Positions 44,289 through 52,560 of a DNA stretch of 64,000 nt are shown one piece after another. Numbering within the stretch: the first letter of the stretch is position 1; each line of letters opens with the position of its first letter. The position numbers were made by a program, and so were the translations under genes. Source of the stretch: Tabrizicola thermarum (GTDB taxonomy: Bacteria > Pseudomonadota > Alphaproteobacteria > Rhodobacterales > Rhodobacteraceae); assembly GCF_003574395.1 (NCBI RefSeq), contig NZ_QMJY01000010.1, forward strand, positions 1 through 64,000, in the 5' to 3' direction. The notes under the pieces are model-generated. The model did not search any database. It was not told where the DNA came from and saw nothing but the letters and a program-made list of their open reading frames with translations.

Positions 44289-45245
44289 GTGCATCCGATC
44301 CTGAAACTGGTGGTCCAGCGCATTGCGCTGGGCCTCCTCCTGCTCTTGGCGGTCTCGGCGGTGATCTTCCTGGGCGTCGAGGCGCTGCCGGGCGATACCG
44401 CGCAGGCGATCCTGGGCCAGCAGGCGACGCCCGAGGCGCTGGCCAACCTGCGCGAGAAGATGGGGCTGAACCAGCCGCCCCTGACCCGCTATTTCCAGTG
44501 GCTGGGCGGCATCCTGACCGGAGACCTGGGCAAGGCGCTGACCAATGGCGCGGATATCGCCACATCCATCGGGCAGCGGCTGGGCAACACGCTGTTCCTG
44601 GCCGGTTGCGCCGCCGTCATCGCCGTGCCGCTGGCGATCATCCTTGGCCTTGTCGCGGCGCGCTATGCCGGGAAATGGCCGGACAAGGTGATCTCGGGCA
44701 TCACGCTGACCACGATCAGCCTGCCCGAGTTCGTCGCGGCCTATTTCGTGATCTACATCTTCACGCAGGCGATCCCGATCTTTCAGCCCGTGGCCATGGT
44801 CTTTCCGGGCATGAGCTTCTGGGCCAAGCTGCAGGCTGTCGCCCTGCCCGTGATCGTGCTGGTGCTGGTGGTCCTGGCCCACATGATGCGGATGACGCGG
44901 GCGGCGATCCTGAACGTGATGCAGTCGGCCTATATCGAGACCGCAGAACTCAAGGGCCTGTCGCCGATGACGGTGATCTGGAAGCACGCCTTCCCCAACG
45001 CCATCGCGCCCGTGGTCAGCGTGGTCATGCTGAACCTGGCCTATCTGGTCGTCGGCGTCGTCGTGGTCGAGGTGGTCTTCGGCTACAACGCCCTGGGGCA
45101 ATACCTTGTGGACCATGTGACCAAGCGCGACCTGCCGGTGGTGCAGGCGGTGGGGCTGATCTTTGCGGCCGTCTACATCTTTCTGAACATGGCGGCGGAC
45201 ATCATCGGCATCCTGGCCAATCCGCGTCTGAGGCATCCGAAATGA
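44289..45245 (+). CDS. ABC transporter permease, DppB-like
   Basis: Six helices are predicted over 318 residues. The N-terminal MHPILKLVVQRIALGLLLLL and EALPGDTAQAILGQQATPEA are typical of DppB-type permeases. The EAA loop is in YIETAELKGLSPMTVIWKHA with FPNAIAPVVSVVMLNLAYLV. The start codon is GTG at 44289, 10 bases after the binding-protein stop. The stop overlaps the next permease start as ATGA, so the two are coupled and probably form the heterodimeric membrane channel. Confidence 0.93.
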   Translation: MHPILKLVVQRIALGLLLLLAVSAVIFLGVEALPGDTAQAILGQQATPEALANLREKMGLNQPPLTRYFQWLGGILTGDLGKALTNGADIATSIGQRLGNTLFLAGCAAVIAVPLAIILGLVAARYAGKWPDKVISGITLTTISLPEFVAAYFVIYIFTQAIPIFQPVAMVFPGMSFWAKLQAVALPVIVLVLVVLAHMMRMTRAAILNVMQSAYIETAELKGLSPMTVIWKHAFPNAIAPVVSVVMLNLAYLVVGVVVVEVVFGYNALGQYLVDHVTKRDLPVVQAVGLIFAAVYIFLNMAADIIGILANPRLRHPK

Positions 45246-46057
45246 GGATACCCCTGTCCGCCCTGATCGGGCTGATCCTGACCGGGATCTTCCTGTTCGT
45301 CGCGATCTTCGCGCAATGGATCGCTCCCTATGCCATCAACGATGTCTCGGGCGGGCAATGGGAAGGCCCTTCGGCGAAGTTCTGGCTGGGCACCGACACC
45401 ATCGGGCGCGACATCCTGAGCCGGCTGATCTACGGCGCGCAGATCACCATCTTCGTGGCGCTGGCCTCGTCGCTGCTGGCCTTCTCGCTGGGGGCCTTCC
45501 TGGGATTCCTGGCGGCGGTGAAGGGCGGCTGGATCGATCAGGTCCTGTCGCGGACCGTGGACCTGGTGATGGCGGTCCCCTCGCTGATCGTGGCGCTGGT
45601 CATGCTGTCGGTGCTGCCCTTGAACCTGACGGTGCTGATCCTGGTGATGGGCATCCTGGACAGCACCCGCGTCTTTCGCCTGTCCCGCGCCGTCGCCGCC
45701 GACATCGCGGTGATGGACTTTGTCGAGGCCGCCCGGCTGCGGGGCGAGAAAGGCATCTGGGTCATCTTCCGCGAGATCCTGCCCAACGCCCTGTCGCCGC
45801 TGGTCGCCGAATTCGGCCTGCGGTTCATCTTCGCGGTCCTGTTCATCTCGACCCTGTCCTTCCTGGGCCTTGGCATCCAGCCGCCGCTGGCCGACTGGGG
45901 CGGGATGGTGAAAGAGAACAAGGACGGGCTGATCTACGGCAAGTCGGCCGCCCTGCTGCCCGCAGCCGCCATCGCGGCGCTGGCGATCAGCGTCAACCTG
46001 GTCGCGGACTGGATCCTGACCCGGACCTCCAGCCTGAAAGGAGGGCGCGGTGGCTGA
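45242..46057 (+). CDS. ABC transporter permease, DppC-like
   Basis: The 271-residue protein has six predicted helices and the DppC-type periplasmic segment AKFWLGTDTIGRDILSRLIY. The EAA loop is DFVEAARLRGEKGIWVIFRE with ILPNALSPLVAEFGLRF, and SLSFLGLGIQPPLADWGGMV-like TLSFLGLGIQPPLADWGGM is diagnostic. The ATG overlaps the stop of the DppB-like gene. Its end overlaps the GTG start of the ATPase gene by 8 bases. Confidence 0.93.
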   Translation: MRIPLSALIGLILTGIFLFVAIFAQWIAPYAINDVSGGQWEGPSAKFWLGTDTIGRDILSRLIYGAQITIFVALASSLLAFSLGAFLGFLAAVKGGWIDQVLSRTVDLVMAVPSLIVALVMLSVLPLNLTVLILVMGILDSTRVFRLSRAVAADIAVMDFVEAARLRGEKGIWVIFREILPNALSPLVAEFGLRFIFAVLFISTLSFLGLGIQPPLADWGGMVKENKDGLIYGKSAALLPAAAIAALAISVNLVADWILTRTSSLKGGRGG

Positions 46058-47684
46058 GCCGTTGTTGCAGATCAGGGGCCTGGTGATCGAGGCGACGTCC
46101 TATCCGCCGGGCGAGCCGCCGAGGGAGGTCACGCTGGTCCATGGCGTGGACCTGACGCTTGAGCGCGGCAAGGTGCTGGGGCTGATCGGGGAATCGGGTG
46201 CGGGGAAATCCACCATCGGTCTTAGCGCCATGGCCTATGGCCGCGGCGGCGTGCGGCTGACCGCGGGCACGATCCACCTGAACGGGCGTGAAATCCGGCT
46301 GGCCGATGCGAAGGCCCTGCGCAGCCTTCGGGGGCGCGAGGTGACTTACGTCTCGCAATCGGCGGCGGCGAGTTTCAACCCGGCCCGGCAGATCATGGAG
46401 CAGGTCATCGAGACCTGTCTGAGCCATGGGCTCTGCGGGAAGGCCGAGGCCGAGGCGCGCGCGGTGGGGCTGTTCCGCAAGCTGGGCCTGCCCAACCCCG
46501 AGACGATCGGGAACCGCTATCCGCATCAGGTCTCGGGCGGGCAGTTGCAGCGCTGCATGACGGCGATGGCGCTGTGTCCGAAGCCGGATCTGGTGATCTT
46601 CGACGAACCCACGACCGCGCTGGACGTGACGACGCAGATCGACGTGCTGGCGGCGATCAAGGAGGCGATCCGGGATACCGGGGTGGCGGCGCTGTACATC
46701 ACGCATGACCTGGCCGTGGTGGCGCAGGTTGCCGACGAGATCATGGTGCTGCGCCACGGCCGGATGGTCGAACTGGGCGAGACCGGGCAGATCATCCACG
46801 CCCCGCGCGAGGACTATACCCGGGCGCTGGTGTCGGTCCGCAGTCTGGAGCATCAGGAGAAGCCCCCTGCCCCGCCTGTCCTGCAGGTGCAGAACCTGAC
46901 GGCGCGGTATCGGGGGACGAATTTCGATGTGCTGAAGAACGTCTCGCTGGACCTGCCCGTGGGGCAGACGCTGGCGGTGGTGGGGGAATCGGGCTCGGGC
47001 AAGTCGACGCTGGCCCGCGCGATCACCGGGCTGTTGCCGCCCACCCAGGGCCGGATCACCTTTGCCGGGCGGCAGTTGTCGGCGGACCTGAAAGGCCGGA
47101 CCAAGGATGATCTGCGCGAGATCCAGATGATCTACCAGATGGCCGACACGGCGATGAACCCGCGCCAGACGGTCGGCACGATCATCGGGCGGCCGCTGGA
47201 GTTCTACTTCGGCCTGCGCGGGGCCGAGAGGGACCGCCGGGTGCAGGAGCTTCTGGACCAGATCGAGATGGGCAAGGGCTTTGCCGACCGCTATCCGGCG
47301 GAGCTGTCGGGGGGGCAGAAGCAGCGGGTCTGCATCGCCCGCGCGCTGGCGGCGAAGCCACGGCTCATCATCTGCGACGAGGTGACAAGCGCGCTGGATC
47401 CGCTGGTGGCGGACGGAATCCTGAAGCTTCTGCTGGCGTTGCAGGCCGAGGCCGGGGTGGCCTATCTGTTCATCACCCATGACCTGGCGACGGTGAAGGC
47501 GATTTCCGACAAGATCGCGGTGATGTTCAAGGGGGCGGTGGTGCGCTATGGGCAGAAGTCGGACGTGCTGACCCCTCCGTTCGACGATTACACCGACCTG
47601 CTCTTGAGTTCGGTGCCCGAGATGGAACAGGGCTGGCTGGAGCAGGTGATCGCGCACCGCCGGATGGAAAGCGCGGGGAATTGA
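46050..47684 (+). CDS. Fused double ABC ATPase, DppD-DppF type
   Basis: Two complete nucleotide-binding domains lie in one 544-residue chain. The first has Walker A GLIGESGAGKSTIGLS, signature VSGGQLQRCMTAMALCP and Walker B LVIFDEPTTALD. The second has Walker A VVGESGSGKSTLARAI, signature LSGGQKQRVCIARALAA and Walker B LIICDEVTSALD. Fusion of DppD and DppF halves is common in alphaproteobacterial peptide transporters. GTG 46050 follows AAGGAGG. Together with the two permeases and the binding protein it completes the importer. Confidence 0.95.
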   Translation: MAEPLLQIRGLVIEATSYPPGEPPREVTLVHGVDLTLERGKVLGLIGESGAGKSTIGLSAMAYGRGGVRLTAGTIHLNGREIRLADAKALRSLRGREVTYVSQSAAASFNPARQIMEQVIETCLSHGLCGKAEAEARAVGLFRKLGLPNPETIGNRYPHQVSGGQLQRCMTAMALCPKPDLVIFDEPTTALDVTTQIDVLAAIKEAIRDTGVAALYITHDLAVVAQVADEIMVLRHGRMVELGETGQIIHAPREDYTRALVSVRSLEHQEKPPAPPVLQVQNLTARYRGTNFDVLKNVSLDLPVGQTLAVVGESGSGKSTLARAITGLLPPTQGRITFAGRQLSADLKGRTKDDLREIQMIYQMADTAMNPRQTVGTIIGRPLEFYFGLRGAERDRRVQELLDQIEMGKGFADRYPAELSGGQKQRVCIARALAAKPRLIICDEVTSALDPLVADGILKLLLALQAEAGVAYLFITHDLATVKAISDKIAVMFKGAVVRYGQKSDVLTPPFDDYTDLLLSSVPEMEQGWLEQVIAHRRMESAGN

Positions 47685-47691
47685 CGGCGGG

Positions 47692-47713
47692 GCGATTCCT
47701 TCGAAGAAATCGC
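47692..47713. repeat. Single copy of the TTCGAA-centred palindrome
   Basis: GCGATTCCTTC pairs with GAAGAAATCGC with one mismatch in 11 pairs. The core ATTCCTTCGAA equals palindrome A at 20850-20873, but the outer arm is GCG instead of GCAA. It lies 7 bases after the ATPase stop and 36 bases before the phosphodiesterase start, again in an intergenic gap. Confidence 0.7.
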
Positions 47714-47749
47714 GGCGTGCGTCAGGGAGTTGCGGGGCGGACTTAACAT

Positions 47750-48583
47750 ATGACCAAGATTCTTCTGATCATCCTGGACGGGGTGCCTTACCGCAACTGG
47801 CGGCGGCTGTTCGGCAACCTCGAAGGCTGGGTCGAACAGGGCGAGGCGCGCGTCCGGCGGATGCGGTCGGTGCTGCCCTCGACCTCGGCCTCGTGCTATG
47901 CCTCGATCCACACGGGCCTGCCGCCGCAGGTGCACCGGATCTGGGACAATGCCGACATCCGGCGGCTGGAATTCCCCGATGTGTTCAGCGAGCTGACGAA
48001 GGCAGGCCGCAGGACCGGGGCGGTGACGCACAGCTACTGGTCGGAGTTCTTCAACCGCGCGCCCTTCGACGTGGTCCGCGACATCGAATATGATGAACCC
48101 GAGGGGCCGATCACTCATGGCCGGTTCCACACCATGCACGGCTATGGGCACGCGAACCAGATGACGCCGTCGGACTATGACCTTTTCGGCACGCTGACCC
48201 GCCTTTGCGAGGTCAAGGGCATCGACTATGGCATCCTGCACAGCTGCACGCTGGACAGCATGGGGCACCGCTTTTTCCACGACTGCGCCGAGATGGACCA
48301 TGCCTGCGCCCATCTCGATGCGATCCTGGCGCCATGGATCCATCGCTGGCGGCAGAACGGCTATGAGGTGATCGTCACCGCCGACCACGGTCAGGACGCG
48401 CGGGGGCATCATGGCGGCACGGGCGAGGATCAGCGCGACTTTGCGTTTTACTACTTTGGAACCAGCAGCTTGCCGCCCGAAGATCAGATTCTGGATCAAC
48501 TGGCGCTGGCGCCGTCGATCCTGACCCGGATGGGGGTTCCCGTGCCGGCCACGATGAAAGCCGCGCCCTTCCTGATCCGATAG
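47750..48583 (+). CDS. Alkaline-phosphatase-superfamily phosphodiesterase/nucleotide pyrophosphatase-like protein, 277 aa
   Basis: The metal-site pattern of the superfamily is present. The first Asp is in KILLIILDGVPYR, with a nucleophile Ser/Thr in VLPSTSASCYASIHTGLPP. Asp/His lie in TLDSMGHRFFHD, and Asp-His plus His in VTADHGQDARGHHGG. No signal peptide is present, so it works in the cytoplasm. The gene follows the ABC operon by 65 bases on the same strand, with a palindrome in the gap. It could split a phosphodiester or phosphonate-type bond of the imported solute; this is context-based inference, and the length is short for an ENPP enzyme. Confidence 0.85.
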   Translation: MTKILLIILDGVPYRNWRRLFGNLEGWVEQGEARVRRMRSVLPSTSASCYASIHTGLPPQVHRIWDNADIRRLEFPDVFSELTKAGRRTGAVTHSYWSEFFNRAPFDVVRDIEYDEPEGPITHGRFHTMHGYGHANQMTPSDYDLFGTLTRLCEVKGIDYGILHSCTLDSMGHRFFHDCAEMDHACAHLDAILAPWIHRWRQNGYEVIVTADHGQDARGHHGGTGEDQRDFAFYYFGTSSLPPEDQILDQLALAPSILTRMGVPVPATMKAAPFLIR

Positions 48584-48913
48584 GACGCGCCGGAGGAGGG
48601 CCTGTTTCCAGGCCGGACCCAGCGACTTTCGCGTCCGGGATGGGCAGGCCAGATGGCTTGCCCGGCTGCCGTGACCGTTCATCTGGCCGGTGACGCCGGT
48701 GCGTTCGACGCTGGCAAGGCGGCAATCGGACGTGCGAACAGGCGCAGGAATGGGGCCAGCTTGTCAGGCCTGCGTGGGTTCCGCGCGACAGCGGCGCAAG
48801 AACGCGACCACCATCGCGCAACCGGAAGGCAACAACCGGCGGTTTTGGGCGGACGTTTCGAGGCTGGGCGGTTGAAAGCTGCCTTTGGCCTGTGCCACGT
48901 TAACGCTTGAGGT
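48584..48913. other. 330-base gap upstream of the BTAD regulator
   Basis: No convincing gene is seen on either strand. A small hairpin (GGCCTG at 48599-48604 with CAGGCC at 48609-48614) follows the phosphodiesterase stop and may terminate that unit weakly, though it has no T-run. The promoter of the regulator gene must lie in the remainder; no boxes could be assigned. Confidence 0.45.
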
Positions 48914-50944
48914 ATGGGGGCCTCCGGCATGTTCCGGTTTCAAGTCGATCTTCTGGGATCCTGCCGGGTCGTCCGCATCGCTTCGGGCGAGGAGGTGGCC
49001 TTCAAGACCCGCAAGGCGCGCTGCCTGCTGGGCCTGTTGCTGCTGAGCCCGGGCTGCCGGATGAACCGGGAGCAGCTGGCCTCGCTGTTGTGGGACCCCG
49101 CCCCCGAGGCGCTGGCGCGGTCGAGCCTGCGGCAGGCGCTGCGCGAGTTGAAGGAGGTCCTTGGGCCGAACGGCGAGGATGTGGTCGAGGCAGACCGCTT
49201 TTCGGTGGGCCTGAAGGGCACGGCCTTCGATCTGGACGTGCGGCGGTTCCGCGACTTGATTGCCGCTTCGGCGCAGGACCAGAGCGCGCTTCTGGCGGCG
49301 GCGGCGCTGTGGCAGGGCGAGCTGTTCGGCCCGGCCCAGCCCAGCGCCCCGGTCTTCGAGGCCTGGTTGCAGATCGAGCGGTCGCAACTGCGGTCGGTGC
49401 TGACCACGGCGCTGGCCGATCAGCTGGAAAAGCTGATCGCCACGGGGGTTTTCACGGACACGCGGGTTGCCGAAGAGCTGGTCCGCATCGAGCCGAGCCA
49501 TGAATTGGCGCATCAGTTCATCATGCGCTTTCACGCGCAGAGGGGCGACCAGTCGGCGGCGCTGCGGCAGTATGCGATGCTGGAGCAGGCGCTGGCCGAC
49601 GAGCTGGACAGCGAGCCGAGCGAGGCGTCGAACGAGCTTCTGGTCGCGATCAAGAGCGGCGAAATATCGTTGCAGCGCGCGCCCGCGATGGCGTCGGCCC
49701 CTGCCCCGGCCCGAACGCGCAGCGGACCGCCACGGATCACCATTCGCCCGCCGCTGACGCGCTATGTCGACAGCAGCAAGGATTACCTGGGCGAGGGCTT
49801 TGCCTTTCTGGCCAAGTCCTGCCTGTCGCGCTTTCGCTGCTGGATCGTGATCCCCTGGCCGTCCAGCGGGTTCGACTCGACCACGGCGGTGGATTTCACC
49901 GCAGTCGGTCAGGTGATCGACGCGGATTATGCGGTGGACTGCGTGCTGGACTGGCGCACCGGCGAGGGCAAGCTGTTCGTGACGCTGATCGACTGCCGCG
50001 ACGGCAGCGAGGTCTGGTCGGCGCTCTACCCGGTGGCGGAGACCGAGTTGCAGGAGGTCAGCTCTTCGGTCGCGGGGGCGGTGGCGGCGCATCTCGCCAG
50101 CCAGGTCAACCACAGCACGCTTTTGCGTCACGCCCGCAGCACCCCGGGCAATCCGGTGGCCTATGACCTTTGGCTGAAGGGTCATCAGCTGTCGCGGCTG
50201 TGGACGGCCGAAGCCGATGCCGAGGCCGAGGAGATGTTCCTGAAAGCGATCGAGCTGGACCCCGGTCTTGCGGGCAGCCATGCGAGCCTGGCGCAGATCC
50301 TGTGCAGCCGGAGCCTGGTGCGACCGGGCTATCCGGGGCGCAAGGCCGATTGCGCGGCGGCCTTCCGTCATGCACGCGAGGCGATCGCGCTGGACCCCTA
50401 CGATCCGCGCTGCCACATCAGCATGGCCTGGAACTGGCTGATCGCCAAATCGGCCGAGCGGGCGAACACCCATTTCCGGATGGCGGTGGACCTGAACCCG
50501 AACGATGCCGAGGCGCTGATCGCCGCCGCCTGCGGCCTGGCGTTCCTGGGGCACATCGAGGACGCCAAGGGTCTGGCCGCGAAGGCGGTGCAGATGAACC
50601 CGGTCTATCCCGAGTATTACACCGACTATCTGTCCGCGATCCAGTTTCTGGACGGCGATTATGCGGCCACGATCGAGACGGTGGAGAAATGCTATGAGGG
50701 CTTCCCGGACCGCGCCGCCCTGGCTGCGGCCGCCTGGGCCCTGCAAGGCAACATCGAAAAGGCCGAGGCGGTCTATCGCTATTTCGCCGAGCTGACGGAA
50801 TCGAAATGGGAAGGCGCAGGGCGCGCGGACGACAACGACCTGGAAGGATGGATCATGGACGTCCTGCCGATCCACTGGCCGAAGGGTCGCCAGAGCCTGC
50901 TGAAGGGTCTGCGGCTTGCCCGCCAGATGGCCGAGCAAGCCTGA
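48914..50944 (+). CDS. BTAD/SARP-type transcriptional regulator with TolB-like and TPR regions, 676 aa
   Basis: The N-terminus (about 5-95) is a winged-helix DNA-binding domain with KTRKARCLLGLLLLSPGCRM and MNREQLASLLWDPAPEALAR. A BTAD domain follows (about 100-240; ALWQGELFGPAQPSAPVFEA, HELAHQFIMRFHAQRGDQSA). Residues about 270-390 resemble the TolB-like segment seen in CadC/adenylate-cyclase-linked regulators, and 400-660 are TPR-like helices with AEEMFLKAIELDPGLAGSHA. Such proteins activate nearby clusters. Here it is 12 bases from a convergent 125-residue gene and precedes the YcaO-peroxidase unit. No membrane segment is visible. An ATG five codons downstream is an alternative start. Confidence 0.85.
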   Translation: MGASGMFRFQVDLLGSCRVVRIASGEEVAFKTRKARCLLGLLLLSPGCRMNREQLASLLWDPAPEALARSSLRQALRELKEVLGPNGEDVVEADRFSVGLKGTAFDLDVRRFRDLIAASAQDQSALLAAAALWQGELFGPAQPSAPVFEAWLQIERSQLRSVLTTALADQLEKLIATGVFTDTRVAEELVRIEPSHELAHQFIMRFHAQRGDQSAALRQYAMLEQALADELDSEPSEASNELLVAIKSGEISLQRAPAMASAPAPARTRSGPPRITIRPPLTRYVDSSKDYLGEGFAFLAKSCLSRFRCWIVIPWPSSGFDSTTAVDFTAVGQVIDADYAVDCVLDWRTGEGKLFVTLIDCRDGSEVWSALYPVAETELQEVSSSVAGAVAAHLASQVNHSTLLRHARSTPGNPVAYDLWLKGHQLSRLWTAEADAEAEEMFLKAIELDPGLAGSHASLAQILCSRSLVRPGYPGRKADCAAAFRHAREAIALDPYDPRCHISMAWNWLIAKSAERANTHFRMAVDLNPNDAEALIAAACGLAFLGHIEDAKGLAAKAVQMNPVYPEYYTDYLSAIQFLDGDYAATIETVEKCYEGFPDRAALAAAAWALQGNIEKAEAVYRYFAELTESKWEGAGRADDNDLEGWIMDVLPIHWPKGRQSLLKGLRLARQMAEQA

Positions 50945-50956
50945 TCCGGGCCCTGC

Positions 50957-51334
50957 CTACCGGCACTTGCGCATGAAGTAGCGCGCCAGCACCACCCTGG
51001 AGCGGACCTTGTCGGTGTTGCCGTAGGTGGCTTCGTCCTTGACCTTGAAGGTCTTCAGATCGCCCGCCCAGGGCACCCTCACATGCATCCGGTTCGGCGT
51101 GTCATAGACCGGCACGATCTCGATGCTGTCCGGGATCTCGCCGTTCGGGCCGGCCCCCGGGCCTTCGTAGCGATAGCCGTTGTCGAAGAGCCATTTGCGG
51201 GTGTCGTCGTTGAACTTCTTCCATTCCGAATTCGGCGTGTCGCGGAAGGCGCTCTTGCTGACGCGGATGATCGCCTCGCCCGTCGCTTCCTGATCGGCAA
51301 TTGCGTCGCTTTTCAGTGTGAAGAACCCTGCCAT
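50957..51334 (-). CDS. Orphan 125-aa protein, possible partner or substrate of the YcaO unit
   Basis: I do not recognise a family. The protein starts MAGFFTLKSDAIADQEATGE, has a central KKFNDDTRKWLFDNGYRYEG and a Gly/Pro-rich turn GPGAGPNGEIPD, and ends in a basic tail with the only Cys, VLARYFMRKCR. It has neither signal peptide nor membrane helix. The ATG at 51334 is preceded by GGGAGA; the open frame upstream is antisense to the YcaO gene. It is divergent from YcaO across 145 bases and convergent with the BTAD regulator. A modified protein, an adaptor or an unrelated passenger are all possible. Confidence 0.68.
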   Translation of the reverse strand: MAGFFTLKSDAIADQEATGEAIIRVSKSAFRDTPNSEWKKFNDDTRKWLFDNGYRYEGPGAGPNGEIPDSIEIVPVYDTPNRMHVRVPWAGDLKTFKVKDEATYGNTDKVRSRVVLARYFMRKCR

Positions 51335-51479
51335 TGCTGTCTCCCTCTCCCGTATCGGGCTGCTTGTTGACGATTGCCTTGACCCACTCTTCCGACGGGT
51401 CGTGATGCCAGCGTGAAATGGGCCGAGGGTTTCTGATTCCGGCCTTGAACCTTGTCGGCATCCTGCCTTGAATGGCGGC

Positions 51480-52538
51480 ATGAAGCAAAACCCGGCCGAG
51501 ATGAATGCACGGGTATCGCGCGCCTTGAGCCAGGATTTCCGGGTCATGGCGCTGGATGCTCCCGAGGCGCCGTTGTTCCTGGCAATCGCCGTGCCGCTGG
51601 AGGACGGTGTCACGGGCCTCAAGCCGCGGCTGCCGGCCGGGCGGGGGATGACGTTGCAGCAGGCGCTTCTGTCGGCAGGGGCCGAGGCGCTGGAGCTGCG
51701 GGCGAGCCTTGCGCAGCAGCATCTGGCCGCGCTGCGCGCGCTGCCGCGGCGGGACGGGCTGGCCATGGTCGGGGCGACCGACATGGCGTCGGGCGCGGCG
51801 GTGGAGGTCGCGGCGCAAGGCGTCTACCTGGACTGCGCGGCGGTGCTGTCCGAACCTTTGCAGACCGACGCGGGGTCCACCGGCTGCGCGGCGGGGCCGG
51901 ATCGTGACAGCGCGCTGGCGCGGGCGCTGTGGGAATGTGTGGAGCGCGACGCAGTGGCCCTGTGGTGGCACGGCCACCGGCAGGGCGGCGCGGTCGCGAC
52001 CGAGATCATCGACGCGCAGCAGCCCCGGCTGTTCTGGTGGCTGCACCAGCGCAGCCGGGTGACGCGGCTGATCGAGGTGACGACCGATATCGGCCTGCCG
52101 GTGGTGGTCGCGGTGGCGGCAGAGCCGGACGGGACAAGGGTCGCGGTAGGCTCGGCGGCGCGGCCAAGGCTGGCGGATGCGGCGCTGGCGGCGGTGACCG
52201 AGATGGTGCAGACCGAAGTGAGCCTGGATCATGCCTCTGCCGCAGGCGATCCCGAGGCGCTGGCCTGGATCGCCAGGGCCTCAACGCTGGAGCAGCCGCA
52301 GTTCATCGCGGGGCCGGAGCGGCCCGGGGCGACGCTGGAGCTGCCCGCGCTTCTGGCCCGGCTGGCCGATCTGGGGCTTCGCGCCCTGGCGGTGGACCTG
52401 ACCCTGCCCGGAGATCCCTTGCCGACAGTGCGGGTTCTGGTCCCCGGCCTGTGCGCAATGGGCGAAGCGACCGACCTGCCCCGCTTTGCCCGGCTTTGTC
52501 CGGGTGTTCCGCGCCTGAGCCTGCCCGAACCCTACTGA
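51480..52538 (+). CDS. Stand-alone YcaO domain protein, 352 aa
   Basis: YcaO proteins use ATP to activate peptide-backbone amides, giving azolines, thioamides or amidines, and some modify ribosomal proteins. The ATP/Mg motifs are in the expected order: LLSAGAEALELRASL, the hallmark STGCAAGPDRDSALARALWE then CVERDAVALWW, and AALAAVTEMVQTEV for the ExxQ helix. The C-terminus LSLPEPY is a reduced version of the Pro-rich tail (PxPxP) that reaches the active site in azoline-forming enzymes. No TfuA, ThiF-like or RiPP-recognition partner is encoded nearby. The ATG at 51480 is used rather than a TTG four codons earlier. The peroxidase gene starts 22 bases downstream. Confidence 0.85.
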   Translation: MKQNPAEMNARVSRALSQDFRVMALDAPEAPLFLAIAVPLEDGVTGLKPRLPAGRGMTLQQALLSAGAEALELRASLAQQHLAALRALPRRDGLAMVGATDMASGAAVEVAAQGVYLDCAAVLSEPLQTDAGSTGCAAGPDRDSALARALWECVERDAVALWWHGHRQGGAVATEIIDAQQPRLFWWLHQRSRVTRLIEVTTDIGLPVVVAVAAEPDGTRVAVGSAARPRLADAALAAVTEMVQTEVSLDHASAAGDPEALAWIARASTLEQPQFIAGPERPGATLELPALLARLADLGLRALAVDLTLPGDPLPTVRVLVPGLCAMGEATDLPRFARLCPGVPRLSLPEPY

Positions 52539-52560
52539 CCCCAGAGCCGCGAGGCCACCC

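Noticed and set aside
48653-48910. 85-codon frame in the gap before the BTAD regulator
   Set aside because: No ribosome-binding site, shadow-like composition, and it would end on top of the regulator promoter.
48764-50938. 724-codon frame antisense to the BTAD regulator
   Set aside because: Shadow of the regulator; no recognised motif.
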